Source of the DNA: Cellulomonas sp. P24
GTDB taxonomy: Bacteria > Actinomycetota > Actinomycetes > Actinomycetales > Cellulomonadaceae
Direction: 5' to 3'
Assembly: GCF_024704385.1 (NCBI RefSeq)
Contig: NZ_JAJDFX010000002.1
Location: 620,001 to 684,000, forward strand
Length of the DNA stretch: 64,000 nucleotides
Position numbers and translations under genes: made by a program
Part shown: piece by piece, positions 1 to 8,755 of the stretch
How positions within the stretch are numbered: position 1 is the stretch's first letter
How the letters are laid out: each line of letters begins with the position of its first letter
Notes under the pieces: model-generated
What the model saw: the letters and a program-made list of their open reading frames with translations, nothing else
Told to the model about the DNA's origin: nothing
Database searches by the model: none

Positions 1-877
1 GCCCGGTCAGTGCCCGGTGGACGCGCTGAATGGTGGAGATCACGACGTTGGAGCTCTCCAACATCCCGGCTGAGGAGAGCTTGTCGACGGCGTAGAGCTC
101 GGTGAAACGGCGACCGTCGTCGGGGGTGCGGTAGTTGCCGAACTCCGCGAGGGTCTGGTCGGCGAGGTTGTTGCGGTCCACCAAGAACAGGACCCTGCGG
201 AACCCGCCGTGCTTGAGCAGCCGGTAGGACTGCGTCACCGCGGCATACGTCTTGCCGGCGCCGGTGGCCATCTGGATCAAGGACCGGGAGAAGTGCTGCT
301 CGGCCAGGGCACGTTCGACGCCCATGACGGCATCGATCTGCGCGGGGCGCAGCGGCGCGGTGTCCAGCGACGGCAGGGTGCGGACCTTGGCGCGCCATGT
401 CGGGTGCTCGGGGTCGGTCTCGGCGTCACGCAGCGCCCGTGCGAGCGTGGCGGGCTTGGGGAAGGAGAAGATGCGCCTGGCCCTGGGATCAGGGTCGTAG
501 CCGTTGGTGAAGTGGGTCTCGGTGCCTGAGGCCTCGAACACGAACGGCAGGCGCCCGGCAACGGTGGTGGCCTTGACCCGGTGGGTCTCGGGCAGTCCGG
601 TGGCGTACATCGCTGACTGCCACTCCACACCCGACAGGGTGGTGCCCTGGGGTTTGGCCTCGATGACACCGACGACGCGCCGCTCGACGTAGAGCAGGTA
701 GTCCACGCGCCCGTGCCCGGGGGCCATGACAACCTCGCGAACCGCGATGCCGGTCCCGGCGAGCAGGTTCAGCTCGTGGCGGTCCTGGACGAGCCAACCT
801 GCAGCGGTGAGCTGGGCGTCGATGAGGACCCGGGCACGTTGTTCCGCCTGCAGGCGAGACGCGTTTTCCACGGGCAC
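1..877 (-). CDS. hsdR: Type I restriction enzyme subunit R, N-terminal part
   Basis: This is the nuclease and translocase subunit of a type I restriction-modification complex; it cuts unmodified DNA after ATP-driven translocation together with HsdM and HsdS. About 292 residues are visible before the gene runs off the left edge. An N-terminal PD-(D/E)xK nuclease is clear (Asp59, then Glu73-Ala-Lys75). A Q-motif-like LRPAQ precedes the Walker A ATGAGKT near residue 205, followed by a helicase segment with VDRNNLADQ. The start is GTG at 877 (a second GTG lies at 871); an in-frame TGA lies 27 bases upstream of the first GTG. HsdM and HsdS must lie outside the window if the system is complete. The reading and family are sure; activity cannot be judged from a fragment. 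Confidence 0.9.
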   Translation of the reverse strand, partial: MPVENASRLQAEQRARVLIDAQLTAAGWLVQDRHELNLLAGTGIAVREVVMAPGHGRVDYLLYVERRVVGVIEAKPQGTTLSGVEWQSAMYATGLPETHRVKATTVAGRLPFVFEASGTETHFTNGYDPDPRARRIFSFPKPATLARALRDAETDPEHPTWRAKVRTLPSLDTAPLRPAQIDAVMGVERALAEQHFSRSLIQMATGAGKTYAAVTQSYRLLKHGGFRRVLFLVDRNNLADQTLAEFGNYRTPDDGRRFTELYAVDKLSSAGMLESSNVVISTIQRVHRALTG

Positions 878-1070
878 GCCCCCAAGGTAGTCGCCGCCTG
901 CTGCTCAGGTGGCCATCGAGGTCATCGGCACGTTCGGGCGAGGTCTGTACGACGCGGCGGCGGACGCAGGTGTCGTGTCACCTCCTTGCTGCGTCCGGTG
1001 AGTTGGGGTGGCTGTCGCGCGTGCGGCGTTGTTGGCTCTGCAGTTGTCAAGGTGCATACAGATGAGGGGC

Positions 1071-2033
1071 CTAGAACGCTTCGACCGGGGTGACGTCCTG
1101 GGCGATCTCGCTGCGTATGTCGGCGAGCCGTGCGGTGGCATCCAGGTCACGTCCGGACTTCTCCGTGGCGGCCTCGGGGCCTTCGATGAACCAGGTGTGC
1201 CGGATGCGCCAGGCGCGGGGGCTGGCGGGGGAAACGTCGCCCTCGTTGATCTGCACGGCGTCCATGAACCGGGACATGATGCCGCTTACCGAGGCGGCAG
1301 CGGCAGCCGAGCCGGGCTTGTTGGTGCGCGGGCAGTAGGAGAGCGTGTCGCGCGGACGACGCGCAGGGTCCTGGGACATCCGCTCGGCCAGGATCGCGGT
1401 GTGGAACTCCTCCAGGGGAAGCAGGCGGGCGTTGAGGCCCTGGTGGTGGCCGGCGGCCTGCACGAGCGGGCACTCGGGGCTGTCATCGATGTCCGCGCCG
1501 GTGACTTGGGTGGTCTCCGTGGGTGTCAGGCCGGCGTCGCACAACGCAAACACCGTGGCGCCCTGGCTGGTGGACAAGTCCGCGATACGGATGGCGGCCA
1601 GGACGCGCAGCAGGGTGATCTCGTCGTCGGTCAGGGGCCGGTCACGGGACTGGGAGCGCTGCTTGAGTCTGGGGATGCACGCAAGGACGGGGCGGGTGTC
1701 GACCCCGACCATGGCCGCGGCAGCCAGGATGACGGTGATCGCGGTGTTGCGGTACAGGTGCAGCTGGTCGCGGACCGCCAGGGCGGGGTAGCCGGTCACG
1801 TTCTTCTGCCCTGTCAGGTGGGCCAGCACGGCGGGGAGCTTGGTGAGCAGGGCACCGGTATTGAGGATGCCCAGATCGGTGGCGGCCTGCGTGATCTCGT
1901 TCCAGGTCTGGACCAGGGTCGGGTGGTGATGGTCGAGGGTCACGGCGTGGGCGGCAGCGAAGACCTCGAACTCTCCGAGGAGCTCGCGCAGGGGAATGGC
2001 TGCGGCGGTGGGGCTCAGGGGCGCGCTGGACAT
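1071..2033 (-). CDS. Tyrosine-recombinase-fold protein without catalytic residues (module A partner)
   Basis: A 320-residue protein that reads like a site-specific integrase: an alpha-helical core-binding half, the entry motif RPLTDDEI near residue 155, then the box that normally carries the first catalytic Arg, here GLTPTETTQV with no Arg, and a C-terminal segment with PRAW in place of the H-x-L-R box. The usual LGH motif and the nucleophilic Tyr are missing. It therefore probably binds DNA without cutting it; that is inference. It follows a DDE transposase on the same strand, separated by a strong hairpin. A related protein (10246-11198) is coupled to a second homologous transposase, so the pairing is not accidental. 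ATG at 2033 has GGAG nine bases upstream. A decayed integrase is the alternative. Confidence 0.75.
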   Translation of the reverse strand: MSSAPLSPTAAAIPLRELLGEFEVFAAAHAVTLDHHHPTLVQTWNEITQAATDLGILNTGALLTKLPAVLAHLTGQKNVTGYPALAVRDQLHLYRNTAITVILAAAAMVGVDTRPVLACIPRLKQRSQSRDRPLTDDEITLLRVLAAIRIADLSTSQGATVFALCDAGLTPTETTQVTGADIDDSPECPLVQAAGHHQGLNARLLPLEEFHTAILAERMSQDPARRPRDTLSYCPRTNKPGSAAAAASVSGIMSRFMDAVQINEGDVSPASPRAWRIRHTWFIEGPEAATEKSGRDLDATARLADIRSEIAQDVTPVEAF

Positions 2034-2100
2034 GGTGTGCTCCGGGTGTGCGGCGGGTCAGGACCCGGTCACTGGTCCGTTACCGCCACCCGCGCGCAAT

Positions 2101-2162
2101 CCCCGCACACACCAGATGCCCGCCCTCCCCGAAGGGAAGACGGGCATCTGGTGCGTGCGGGG
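2101..2162. terminator. Long hairpin between transposase A and its partner
   Basis: Arms 2101-2122 and 2141-2162 pair over 22 positions with one mismatch, around an 18-base loop. It starts six bases after the transposase stop codon and lies 68 bases before the partner's ATG. It could be an intrinsic terminator, although no T-run follows on either strand. It could also be a structured DNA site recognised by the transposase or the recombinase-fold protein. Confidence 0.7.
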
Positions 2163-2167
2163 GGCGC

Positions 2168-3907
2168 TCAGCCGAGGGAGGCGGCCCAGGTGTTGGAGTT
2201 GTTCACGACAGCCGCGAGCAGGAAGTCCAGCTCCTGACCAGCAGCAGTGATGCTCGCTGCGCGTGCACGCGCCTTGCCGGGCAGGGACCTCTTGAACCAG
2301 GCGTTGTAGGACTCGGAGGTGTTGCGGGCGGTCTCGACCGCGCCGTACCGCTCCCGGTCGATCCGGGGCACGGGACGAAGGCGCCACCCCAGGGTGTCGG
2401 CCGGTGCACGGTCAGACTCCTTGTCCGTGCGGTGGAACCGGCGGTCCTGCGGGTGCCAGAGGTTGGTGTAGGTGAACGGACCGTGCTCGCAGGGCACCTG
2501 GTAGGTCATCTCGCGCCCGAAGGTCCCCCCGGGTGCCCGCACGGCGCGAGCTGACGTGCAGCGCAGGTAGGCGCCCTTGACGACCGCGTCGTTCACGGCG
2601 TCAAACGCGCACACGAACAGCGCACCGTCGTCCATGACCAGGTCGTGGGAGCACACGACCCCACCCGGCCCGGTGTGCTGGGCGGTCAGGAACTCGAAGT
2701 ACCCGTAGTTGACGTCGAAGCTGGGCTGGTCCTTGATCTGGATGGCCCGGGGGTACACCGAGGTCCCCACGGGCTGGGGACGGTTGCCCGCGAACACCTT
2801 CTCCAGGATGTCGTTGCGCAGGATCCGGCGCACGTATTCGTGGCGCGTGTCCGCGCCCTTCTCGGCGGCCAGTGACGCCACGCGCTTGGTCAACGCATCC
2901 CCCGCACGTGCAGCGTCTGCGCTGCTGGAGGCCCCCACCTTGCCCAGAACCTGGATACGGTGGGCAGCCATCAGGTAGTCCACGTGCCACCCGGTCAGCG
3001 CACCGTCGTAGACCACCGTGTGCACCCCATCACCGGCGCGAGCGACGATCTGATCGATGAGGTCCAGGGCGGTCCACTGCTCGGCGCCGAGCTCACGCCC
3101 GACGCCCAGCACGATCGACCCGAACGGGGTACGTGTGCGAAAGGACACGAAGTTGATGCCGGCGATGGCCTTACCGTCGACGTGCATCACGCGCACCTCA
3201 CGCTGGATCTTCGCTCTTTCGGGTTCGAGGGCCCGGCTGCCGATCAGGATCGGCTTCTTGGTGAGCGGGTGGATCACCTCGCGCACGTCGCTGAACGGTT
3301 TGACGATCGTCCCGTCGCCCTCGATCATGTGACGCACATCGACCTCGGTCCAGTCCGGTTCACACCCCGCGCCCAGGCTCCCCAACCGGCGGGCCTGGCG
3401 CACCGCCACATCAGTGAACGTGTCCTTCAACGCGTCCAGCGTTCCCGTGCGCCCGGTGATCTTCGACTGCAGGTGCATCACGTGGTCACGTGTGGGAGGG
3501 AGGTCCGCGACCGGCTCGGCCTCCGGCAGGCGTGCGTAGGCCGCGCAGCACCGTTCCCACGTGTCCCCGTCAGCCAACGTCGTGATCGCCGAGGACAGCG
3601 AACCGGTCACGCGGGCAGTGGCGGCCGCGGCTAGGAGCAGCCGCGCGGGGTAGTGCGTCTTGCGGCCCTGCGGGCCGCGCCGGCTGGCGTCGGAGGCGTC
3701 CAGGGTCCGACCCAGATCGATCAGCCCGGGGTACTGGAACAGGTCGACGATCTGCTCCACGTCCGCGCGCCGGCTCGTGCCGGTCGTACGAACCAGATCC
3801 GCACGGGACCGGGAAGCCTGCACCGGTACGACCCCGGCGGAGCGCGAGTGGTGGGCGAAGTTCGCCGGGTCGAGGGCGGTCACAGTGCCGATGGTGGTGG
3901 CGTGCAT
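2168..3907 (-). CDS. DDE transposase, module A
   Basis: A 579-residue protein with the three acidic positions of a DDE (RNase H fold) transposase: Asp in GDGTIV near residue 197, Asp in VYDGA near 299, and Glu in SESYNAWFKRSL near 530, the last giving the E-x6-K signature of IS4-like enzymes. The same three motifs occur in the 496-residue protein at 8756-10246, so the two are homologues, though clearly diverged. It would cut and join DNA ends. The start chosen is ATG 3907 with AAGGA upstream; an open frame further upstream lacks this signal and is not conserved-looking. It is followed by a hairpin and then a recombinase-fold protein. I cannot assign a named IS family, and no terminal inverted repeats were identified. 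Confidence 0.82.
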   Translation of the reverse strand: MHATTIGTVTALDPANFAHHSRSAGVVPVQASRSRADLVRTTGTSRRADVEQIVDLFQYPGLIDLGRTLDASDASRRGPQGRKTHYPARLLLAAAATARVTGSLSSAITTLADGDTWERCCAAYARLPEAEPVADLPPTRDHVMHLQSKITGRTGTLDALKDTFTDVAVRQARRLGSLGAGCEPDWTEVDVRHMIEGDGTIVKPFSDVREVIHPLTKKPILIGSRALEPERAKIQREVRVMHVDGKAIAGINFVSFRTRTPFGSIVLGVGRELGAEQWTALDLIDQIVARAGDGVHTVVYDGALTGWHVDYLMAAHRIQVLGKVGASSSADAARAGDALTKRVASLAAEKGADTRHEYVRRILRNDILEKVFAGNRPQPVGTSVYPRAIQIKDQPSFDVNYGYFEFLTAQHTGPGGVVCSHDLVMDDGALFVCAFDAVNDAVVKGAYLRCTSARAVRAPGGTFGREMTYQVPCEHGPFTYTNLWHPQDRRFHRTDKESDRAPADTLGWRLRPVPRIDRERYGAVETARNTSESYNAWFKRSLPGKARARAASITAAGQELDFLLAAVVNNSNTWAASLG

Positions 3908-4043
3908 GGTCAGTTCCTTCGGGTCGAGTGCGGTATTTCCGCTGGTCAACACCCTCTCCAGGAACAGGCGGCGGGCACATCGGTCCATTGCCCGAAATCC
4001 GGACCTGTCATCCGTCGGAGCCCCTCCGGCGAAAGACCCAGAG

Positions 4044-4063
4044 CCTCGGTCGAAAGACCGAGG
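4044..4063. other. Eight-base-pair hairpin with GAAA loop
   Basis: CCTCGGTC and GACCGAGG pair perfectly around a GAAA tetraloop on the plus strand (TTTC on the minus strand). The motif CGAAAGACC occurs twice, at 4030 and 4051. It lies in the 5' region of both divergent genes, so a structured leader, an operator or a terminator of readthrough are all possible. Confidence 0.5.
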
Positions 4064-4263
4064 AGCAACAGGGGCGAACCGGATACCGAAGGACGAAACG
4101 ACGCGCTCCGAACGCTGCGCTGATGGTGCCGCCGGCCCCAGTTCCGACGGCCCCCGGAGTGTGATCTCCCTCACGCCCGGTGGGCAAGTGGTCCCCGGCC
4201 GACTTCGGAGCACGGCGCCGGGTGCGGGCGCGCGCCAGACGCGCACGGTGCCGCCTAGGCTGG

Positions 4264-4280
4264 CTTCCCAGAATGGGAAG
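4264..4280. promoter_or_regulatory. Inverted repeat just upstream of the ATPase-nuclease start
   Basis: CTTCCCA and TGGGAAG form a perfect seven-base inverted repeat with a three-base spacer, ending ten bases before the GTG start and directly after a TAGGCT -10-like hexamer. The right arm overlaps the probable ribosome-binding site (GGAAGGGA), so it could be an operator or could sequester the site in mRNA. Both roles are inferred. Confidence 0.4.
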
Positions 4281-4289
4281 GGATCCGAG

Positions 4290-7200
4290 GTGTTGTTCTC
4301 GATCAGGGTCGCCCGCGACGTTATGCCGCTTGGCGGTGAGTACTACGTAGACGACGATGGCTTTCGGTTCGACACCGTCGGGGTAGACGCGCAGGCTCTC
4401 GCCGACATCGCACCGACCACTTCGCTAGCCATTCTGGGCGAGCCCGGCATCGGCAAGACGGGGGCGCTGCTCGAGCTGACTGCCAGCGACGAGAACGTCA
4501 TCGTCATCGCCCTGGGCACCGTCGCCGATGTACGGGACCTGCGGGACGAACTCGATGCAGTAGATGCTGCGGTGGCCAAGGGCATCACCCCGGACCGCAT
4601 CACGCTCGTCCTTGATGGCGTCGATGAGTGCCCGATCCCGCCCAAGACCCTGATTCGCAACATCGAAGACACGCTGCAACGGCACCATGCGCCGCGAGTC
4701 GTTCTCGGTTGCCGGACCGCTGACTGGCCGGAGTCCCTCGGCCACCGGCTGCAGGCCCTGTTGCCCAACTTCGAGGTGGTCGAACTCCTCCCGCTTGGAC
4801 GTACCGACATCGCCACTCTGGCGGCCACCCGCGGTGTCAACGGCGGCGCCTTCCTGACTGCTGTGAATGAGGCGGCGGCGGTGCCACTGGCCGTACTCCC
4901 GCTGACCTTGGACCTGCTGCTGGTCGCCTATCAGCAGGCCGGGCAGCTGCCCGCCTCCGCCACCGAGTTGTACGAGCAGGGGCTGTTGGCGCTCGTCGAG
5001 GAGCCCGACTCAGATCGGGAGCCCGGCAAGAAGCCAGTTGGCAGCGCTCCGCAACGGCTCGCGGTCGCCGCAAAGCTCGCCGCGTACACGATGCTGTGCG
5101 GTCGCAGCGCGATCGCACGAGATGCCCCCGCCGGCGCCGGCGAACTGCTCGCGGGCGCGCTCTCCGCCGGCACTGAGCCCATCGACGGCGGCGACCTCAC
5201 CATCACCGACGAACTCCTCCGCGCCACGCTCACCACTGCCCTGTTCACCGGCCGCGGTGCCGGCCGGCTCGCGGTCGTGCACGCCAGCATCGCGGCCTAC
5301 CTCACCGCTCGTTACCTCACGGCGCACGCCGTTCCCGAGCACCAGCTTCGCGCCCTGCTCACCCGCACCAACAGCCTGGGCCGTACTCGGGTGCCGTCCC
5401 GGTTGCGCGAGACCGCCGCTTGGCTCGTCGCGCTCGAAGCCGACCGCAATGGCTGGATCGTCGCGGTCGATCCGGAAGCCCTCGCCGAGCACTCTGGGCT
5501 GGTGAACGTCGCCGCCGTGCGACGCGCCCTGGTGGACTACCTGCTGGACACTCCCAACCCGGAGTTGCGTACCGCTCGACGACGCTGGCGACTGGGGCAC
5601 TCTGGACTGGCCGTGCAGCTCCGTCCGGCGCTGCATGCGCCGCTGACCCAGGACGACGGTGCCCACCTCGGGCAACCGGTGCTCCGGCGAGCCCAAGTCG
5701 CGGTCGAGATTGCCCGACGCGGCGGCGGACTCGACTCGGTCCCCGACCTCGTCGACCTGCTGCTCAGCAGTACCACCGACTCGTACTTGCGGTCCTCGGC
5801 GGCATACGCGCTCATCGACCTCGACGCCAGCACCGCTGCGCAGACCCTACGCTCGGTCCTCGATGAGGTCACCACGCACCCCGACCATGATCCGGACGAC
5901 GAGCTGCGCGGCCTCGCGTTGCAGACGAACTGGCCGGACACCCTCACCGCCACTGAACTCGTCGACGCCCTGACCCACCCGCAGCGAAGAGACTTCTTGG
6001 GCACCTACGCCTTCTTCCTGTTCGAGGGCCGGTTCCTCGACGACGTCGGCGACCAGGTCATCACCGACCTCATGAGGGAGATCACTCCTGACTTCGACGG
6101 CGACGGCGAGGGCGCGGGAGGCGGGTGGGTCGATGAGCAAGACCCAGTCAGCGACGCGGCATCCGCCCGTCCGCTCCCCCTGCTCACCGGTCCTCGACGC
6201 GGCGAGCGGGTCATGACCAAGCTGCTCGACCGCGCGCTCGCCAGCGCGCAACTAGACGTCATGGTGGACGAAGTCGGATGGCTACTTGCCGCTGGTGTCC
6301 GACACCATCACAGCGTCGCCGTTCCTGCACGCTTCTCCGATTCCGGCGATCGAGAGAACCCCCAAAATGAGCAGCTTCGCCACGCCTTGGTGCTCGCGGC
6401 ACTACGGCACATTCCAGCAAAGCAGGCAGGGCTGCTCGTGCTCAGGGTGCTCGGCGGAACGCCATGGCTTCTGAAGTCCACCGACCTCGAGTGGCTGCTC
6501 TCTCTAGGTGGAACAGAGTGGGAGGCGCACGCAGCGCAGCTGATTCGGTTCGTTTTCGACATCACCGACACTCGCCAGCAAGAGCTTGTGTGGGCCCATC
6601 GCGGCGAGCCGATCTTCGAAGACTCCGTCGCGCACTGGTTCCGCGCGGTCGACCTCGACAGCCCGCAGGCCGATCTGATGCGCGAGGAACACGAGTGGTC
6701 GCTCTCGCGCGACCGCACCTGGGAAGGCGCCGCCGCACACGAGTCGGCGCTCCGCGCCGCCTGGGCGCAGTGCGAACGAAGCGAGCTCGATGGATTCCTC
6801 GTGCTGTGTGAGCGACTTCGAGTCGACCCTACGAGCGGTCGGGTCACCGACACCGACGACTTGACCTCGTGGCCCGGCTACTCGTACCTCACTGTCGACG
6901 AGGCGGTCCTGCGCGCCGCCGCCGAGAGCTACCTGCGCAGCGGCAACACAGGCGGCGACGGATGGCTCAAAGCGATCGGCACCATGCCGATCCGCGCCTT
7001 CGCTGGTTACGTTGCCTTGGCGTACCTCGCGCGGCGCCCAGACGGCGACTCCCGACTGGATGCACTGCCCGCAGAGGTGTGGCGACGGTGGACACCGGCG
7101 ATCCTCGGGTTCTTCACCGGACACTGTGATCCCGCGGTGCGGGCGACCCTGAAGCAGAAGGCGCAACAGCGCGTGCCCGATGACTACCGGGAGTGGGTGC

Positions 7201-8660
7201 TGCGCCGCCTTGAAGTGAAGGTCGATTCCGGCCGGGCCCTGGACCCAGCGGACGACTTCACCGGCGAGTACGACGACACGATCGGCGATCACCTTGACGC
7301 CGTGCTGCACGGCATCGTGGACACCGTCGCCAGCATCGTCGCCGCCCTTGACAAGCCATCCGAGCCTTCCGACGGCCCGCAGCAATTGCGACCATCCGAG
7401 ATCGACCTACGCCCGACGTTGTCCATCGCGCGCAGCAACGCCATGCAGCTCGCGCGCTTCCTCGCACCGCGCCGCGACCGCACCGCGGTGTGGTTGCGCG
7501 AACTCGCCGAGTGCGCGGGTGCCGCCCGCGTCGAGACACGGGTGCTGGCCACCGAAGTGCTACTTCCCATGGGCATGCTGAACTGGGACGACGTCTTCGC
7601 GCGCATGCAGGGCGACGAGGACTTCGGTACTGCAATGGCTGTCGTCTTCGCCCGCGAGCGCGGCGACGAGGTTGCCACACCGCACCTGGCGGCCGAGCAG
7701 CTGGCTGAGCTGTGGCGGTGGCTCGACGAGCGATGGAGTAGCCAGACCGACACCCTCGTGAACGGTTTCGTCTCCGACGATCAGCGCGTCCGGGACTGGC
7801 GCAACAGCATCGTCGCCGAGCTGCAGGCACGAGCCACACCCGATGCGTTGGCCGCGTTGGCCGGGCTCGTCGACAGCCGCCCCGACAACTACCGGCTGCA
7901 GGCGGCGCTCGCCGATGCCGAGGCACGTGACTACGACGGGAACTGGCAGGGCGTCGAGATCGCGGAGCTGACCGCACTACTGGCCAACGGGCGGCGCACC
8001 TTGGTCAACGACGACGACGCGCTCTATCGGGCCGTGCTCGCCTCGCTGGAGCGGTTCGCCGTCCGGATGCGCGACATCGGTCAGACGCTGTGGAACGAGA
8101 GCCGTCCCGCGGGGTCCGCGAATGGCGAGGCCAGGGTCTGGAATCCGAAGTACGAGTCCGCTGTGTCCGCCGCGCTGAGAGACCACCTCAAGCAGGAGTT
8201 CGGTGAGCAGCTCGTCGTCAACCGCGAGGTGCTCGTCAAGCAGACCACCAGCAAGGGGCACGGGCTCTCCGTCGACGTTCTGCCGACGTCAACCGAAGCC
8301 GACGCGGGCCATCATCTGCCGACCTGCCCGATCGAGGTGAAGGGCTGCTGGAACCCGAAGCTCCTCACCGACCTGCAGGCCCAGCTCGTCACCGACTACC
8401 TGCCTGCCACGGGCGCGACACGTGGCATCTACCTGTGCGCCTGGTTCCCGATTGGGCAGTGGGACGACTTCGACGATTCACGACGCGCGACGGCGGCGGC
8501 GCGTGACCGGGATCAGGTCGCACAGAGCCTCGCCGACGCGGCGCGAGTCGCCGCGCAGTCCGGCGAGATTGAGGTCGCCGCGGTCGTGATCGACATCCCG
8601 AGGCCGACGCCTTCGTCCCGGGCGGCGGGCGCGTCCACAGGCGGCAACCAGGCTTCCTGA
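4290..8660 (+). CDS. Large P-loop ATPase (STAND/NACHT-like) with C-terminal PD-(D/E)xK nuclease
   Basis: A 1,456-residue protein. Near residue 50 is a Walker A GEPGIGKT and near 105 a Walker B LVLDGVDEC, the pattern of NACHT/STAND-type signalling ATPases. Residues of roughly 400 to 1,250 are helix-rich and contain HEAT-like stretches (for example around 480-530), a plausible sensor. Near residue 1,325 the sequence VDVLP is followed about 24 residues later by IEVKGCW, matching the Asp...Glu-x-Lys core of a restriction-type nuclease. The likely role is antiphage defence by triggered DNA cleavage, inferred from architecture and the defence-island context. Known Avs proteins place the effector first; here it is last. 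GTG 4290 is chosen for GGAAGGGA upstream; TTG 4293 and ATG 4323 are alternatives. It is bracketed by two transposase modules on the other strand. Confidence 0.8.
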   Translation: MLFSIRVARDVMPLGGEYYVDDDGFRFDTVGVDAQALADIAPTTSLAILGEPGIGKTGALLELTASDENVIVIALGTVADVRDLRDELDAVDAAVAKGITPDRITLVLDGVDECPIPPKTLIRNIEDTLQRHHAPRVVLGCRTADWPESLGHRLQALLPNFEVVELLPLGRTDIATLAATRGVNGGAFLTAVNEAAAVPLAVLPLTLDLLLVAYQQAGQLPASATELYEQGLLALVEEPDSDREPGKKPVGSAPQRLAVAAKLAAYTMLCGRSAIARDAPAGAGELLAGALSAGTEPIDGGDLTITDELLRATLTTALFTGRGAGRLAVVHASIAAYLTARYLTAHAVPEHQLRALLTRTNSLGRTRVPSRLRETAAWLVALEADRNGWIVAVDPEALAEHSGLVNVAAVRRALVDYLLDTPNPELRTARRRWRLGHSGLAVQLRPALHAPLTQDDGAHLGQPVLRRAQVAVEIARRGGGLDSVPDLVDLLLSSTTDSYLRSSAAYALIDLDASTAAQTLRSVLDEVTTHPDHDPDDELRGLALQTNWPDTLTATELVDALTHPQRRDFLGTYAFFLFEGRFLDDVGDQVITDLMREITPDFDGDGEGAGGGWVDEQDPVSDAASARPLPLLTGPRRGERVMTKLLDRALASAQLDVMVDEVGWLLAAGVRHHHSVAVPARFSDSGDRENPQNEQLRHALVLAALRHIPAKQAGLLVLRVLGGTPWLLKSTDLEWLLSLGGTEWEAHAAQLIRFVFDITDTRQQELVWAHRGEPIFEDSVAHWFRAVDLDSPQADLMREEHEWSLSRDRTWEGAAAHESALRAAWAQCERSELDGFLVLCERLRVDPTSGRVTDTDDLTSWPGYSYLTVDEAVLRAAAESYLRSGNTGGDGWLKAIGTMPIRAFAGYVALAYLARRPDGDSRLDALPAEVWRRWTPAILGFFTGHCDPAVRATLKQKAQQRVPDDYREWVLRRLEVKVDSGRALDPADDFTGEYDDTIGDHLDAVLHGIVDTVASIVAALDKPSEPSDGPQQLRPSEIDLRPTLSIARSNAMQLARFLAPRRDRTAVWLRELAECAGAARVETRVLATEVLLPMGMLNWDDVFARMQGDEDFGTAMAVVFARERGDEVATPHLAAEQLAELWRWLDERWSSQTDTLVNGFVSDDQRVRDWRNSIVAELQARATPDALAALAGLVDSRPDNYRLQAALADAEARDYDGNWQGVEIAELTALLANGRRTLVNDDDALYRAVLASLERFAVRMRDIGQTLWNESRPAGSANGEARVWNPKYESAVSAALRDHLKQEFGEQLVVNREVLVKQTTSKGHGLSVDVLPTSTEADAGHHLPTCPIEVKGCWNPKLLTDLQAQLVTDYLPATGATRGIYLCAWFPIGQWDDFDDSRRATAAARDRDQVAQSLADAARVAAQSGEIEVAAVVIDIPRPTPSSRAAGASTGGNQAS

Positions 8661-8708
8661 CTGCACCCGGCCAGCCGGCGCTTCTCGGTGTCTCGTGCCA
8701 TGCCTGAT

Positions 8709-8724
8709 GGGCTCCACGGAGCCC
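8709..8724. terminator. Short bidirectional hairpin between convergent genes
   Basis: GGGCTCC and GGAGCCC pair perfectly across a two-base gap between the stop codons of the convergent ATPase-nuclease and transposase B. There is no T-run, as is common in high-GC actinobacteria. Confidence 0.45.
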
Positions 8725-8755
8725 TGCACGGGAGACTCGATGGCGACCGGATGGC

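Larger units (their letters stand above)
3908..4289. other. Divergent intergenic region between transposase A and the ATPase-nuclease
   Basis: This 382-base stretch carries no convincing gene. It separates the minus-strand transposase from the plus-strand ATPase-nuclease and so must hold both promoters. It contains two inverted repeats described separately, and a TAGGCT hexamer at 4256-4261 that resembles an actinobacterial -10 box for the ATPase gene. GCCCC at about 4019 and GGGGC at 4071 could close a larger stem around the first hairpin. Confidence 0.6.

Noticed and set aside
4011-4110. Known riboswitch class (for example cyclic di-GMP)
   Set aside because: The GAAA-capped stem is suggestive, but the conserved bases around it do not fit any class I can recall, and neither flanking gene suggests a metabolite.
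3660-4289. Upstream extension of the ATPase-nuclease frame by 210 residues
   Set aside because: The extension overlaps the transposase A start region on the other strand, has no domain-like sequence and lacks the GGAAGGGA site that precedes GTG 4290.
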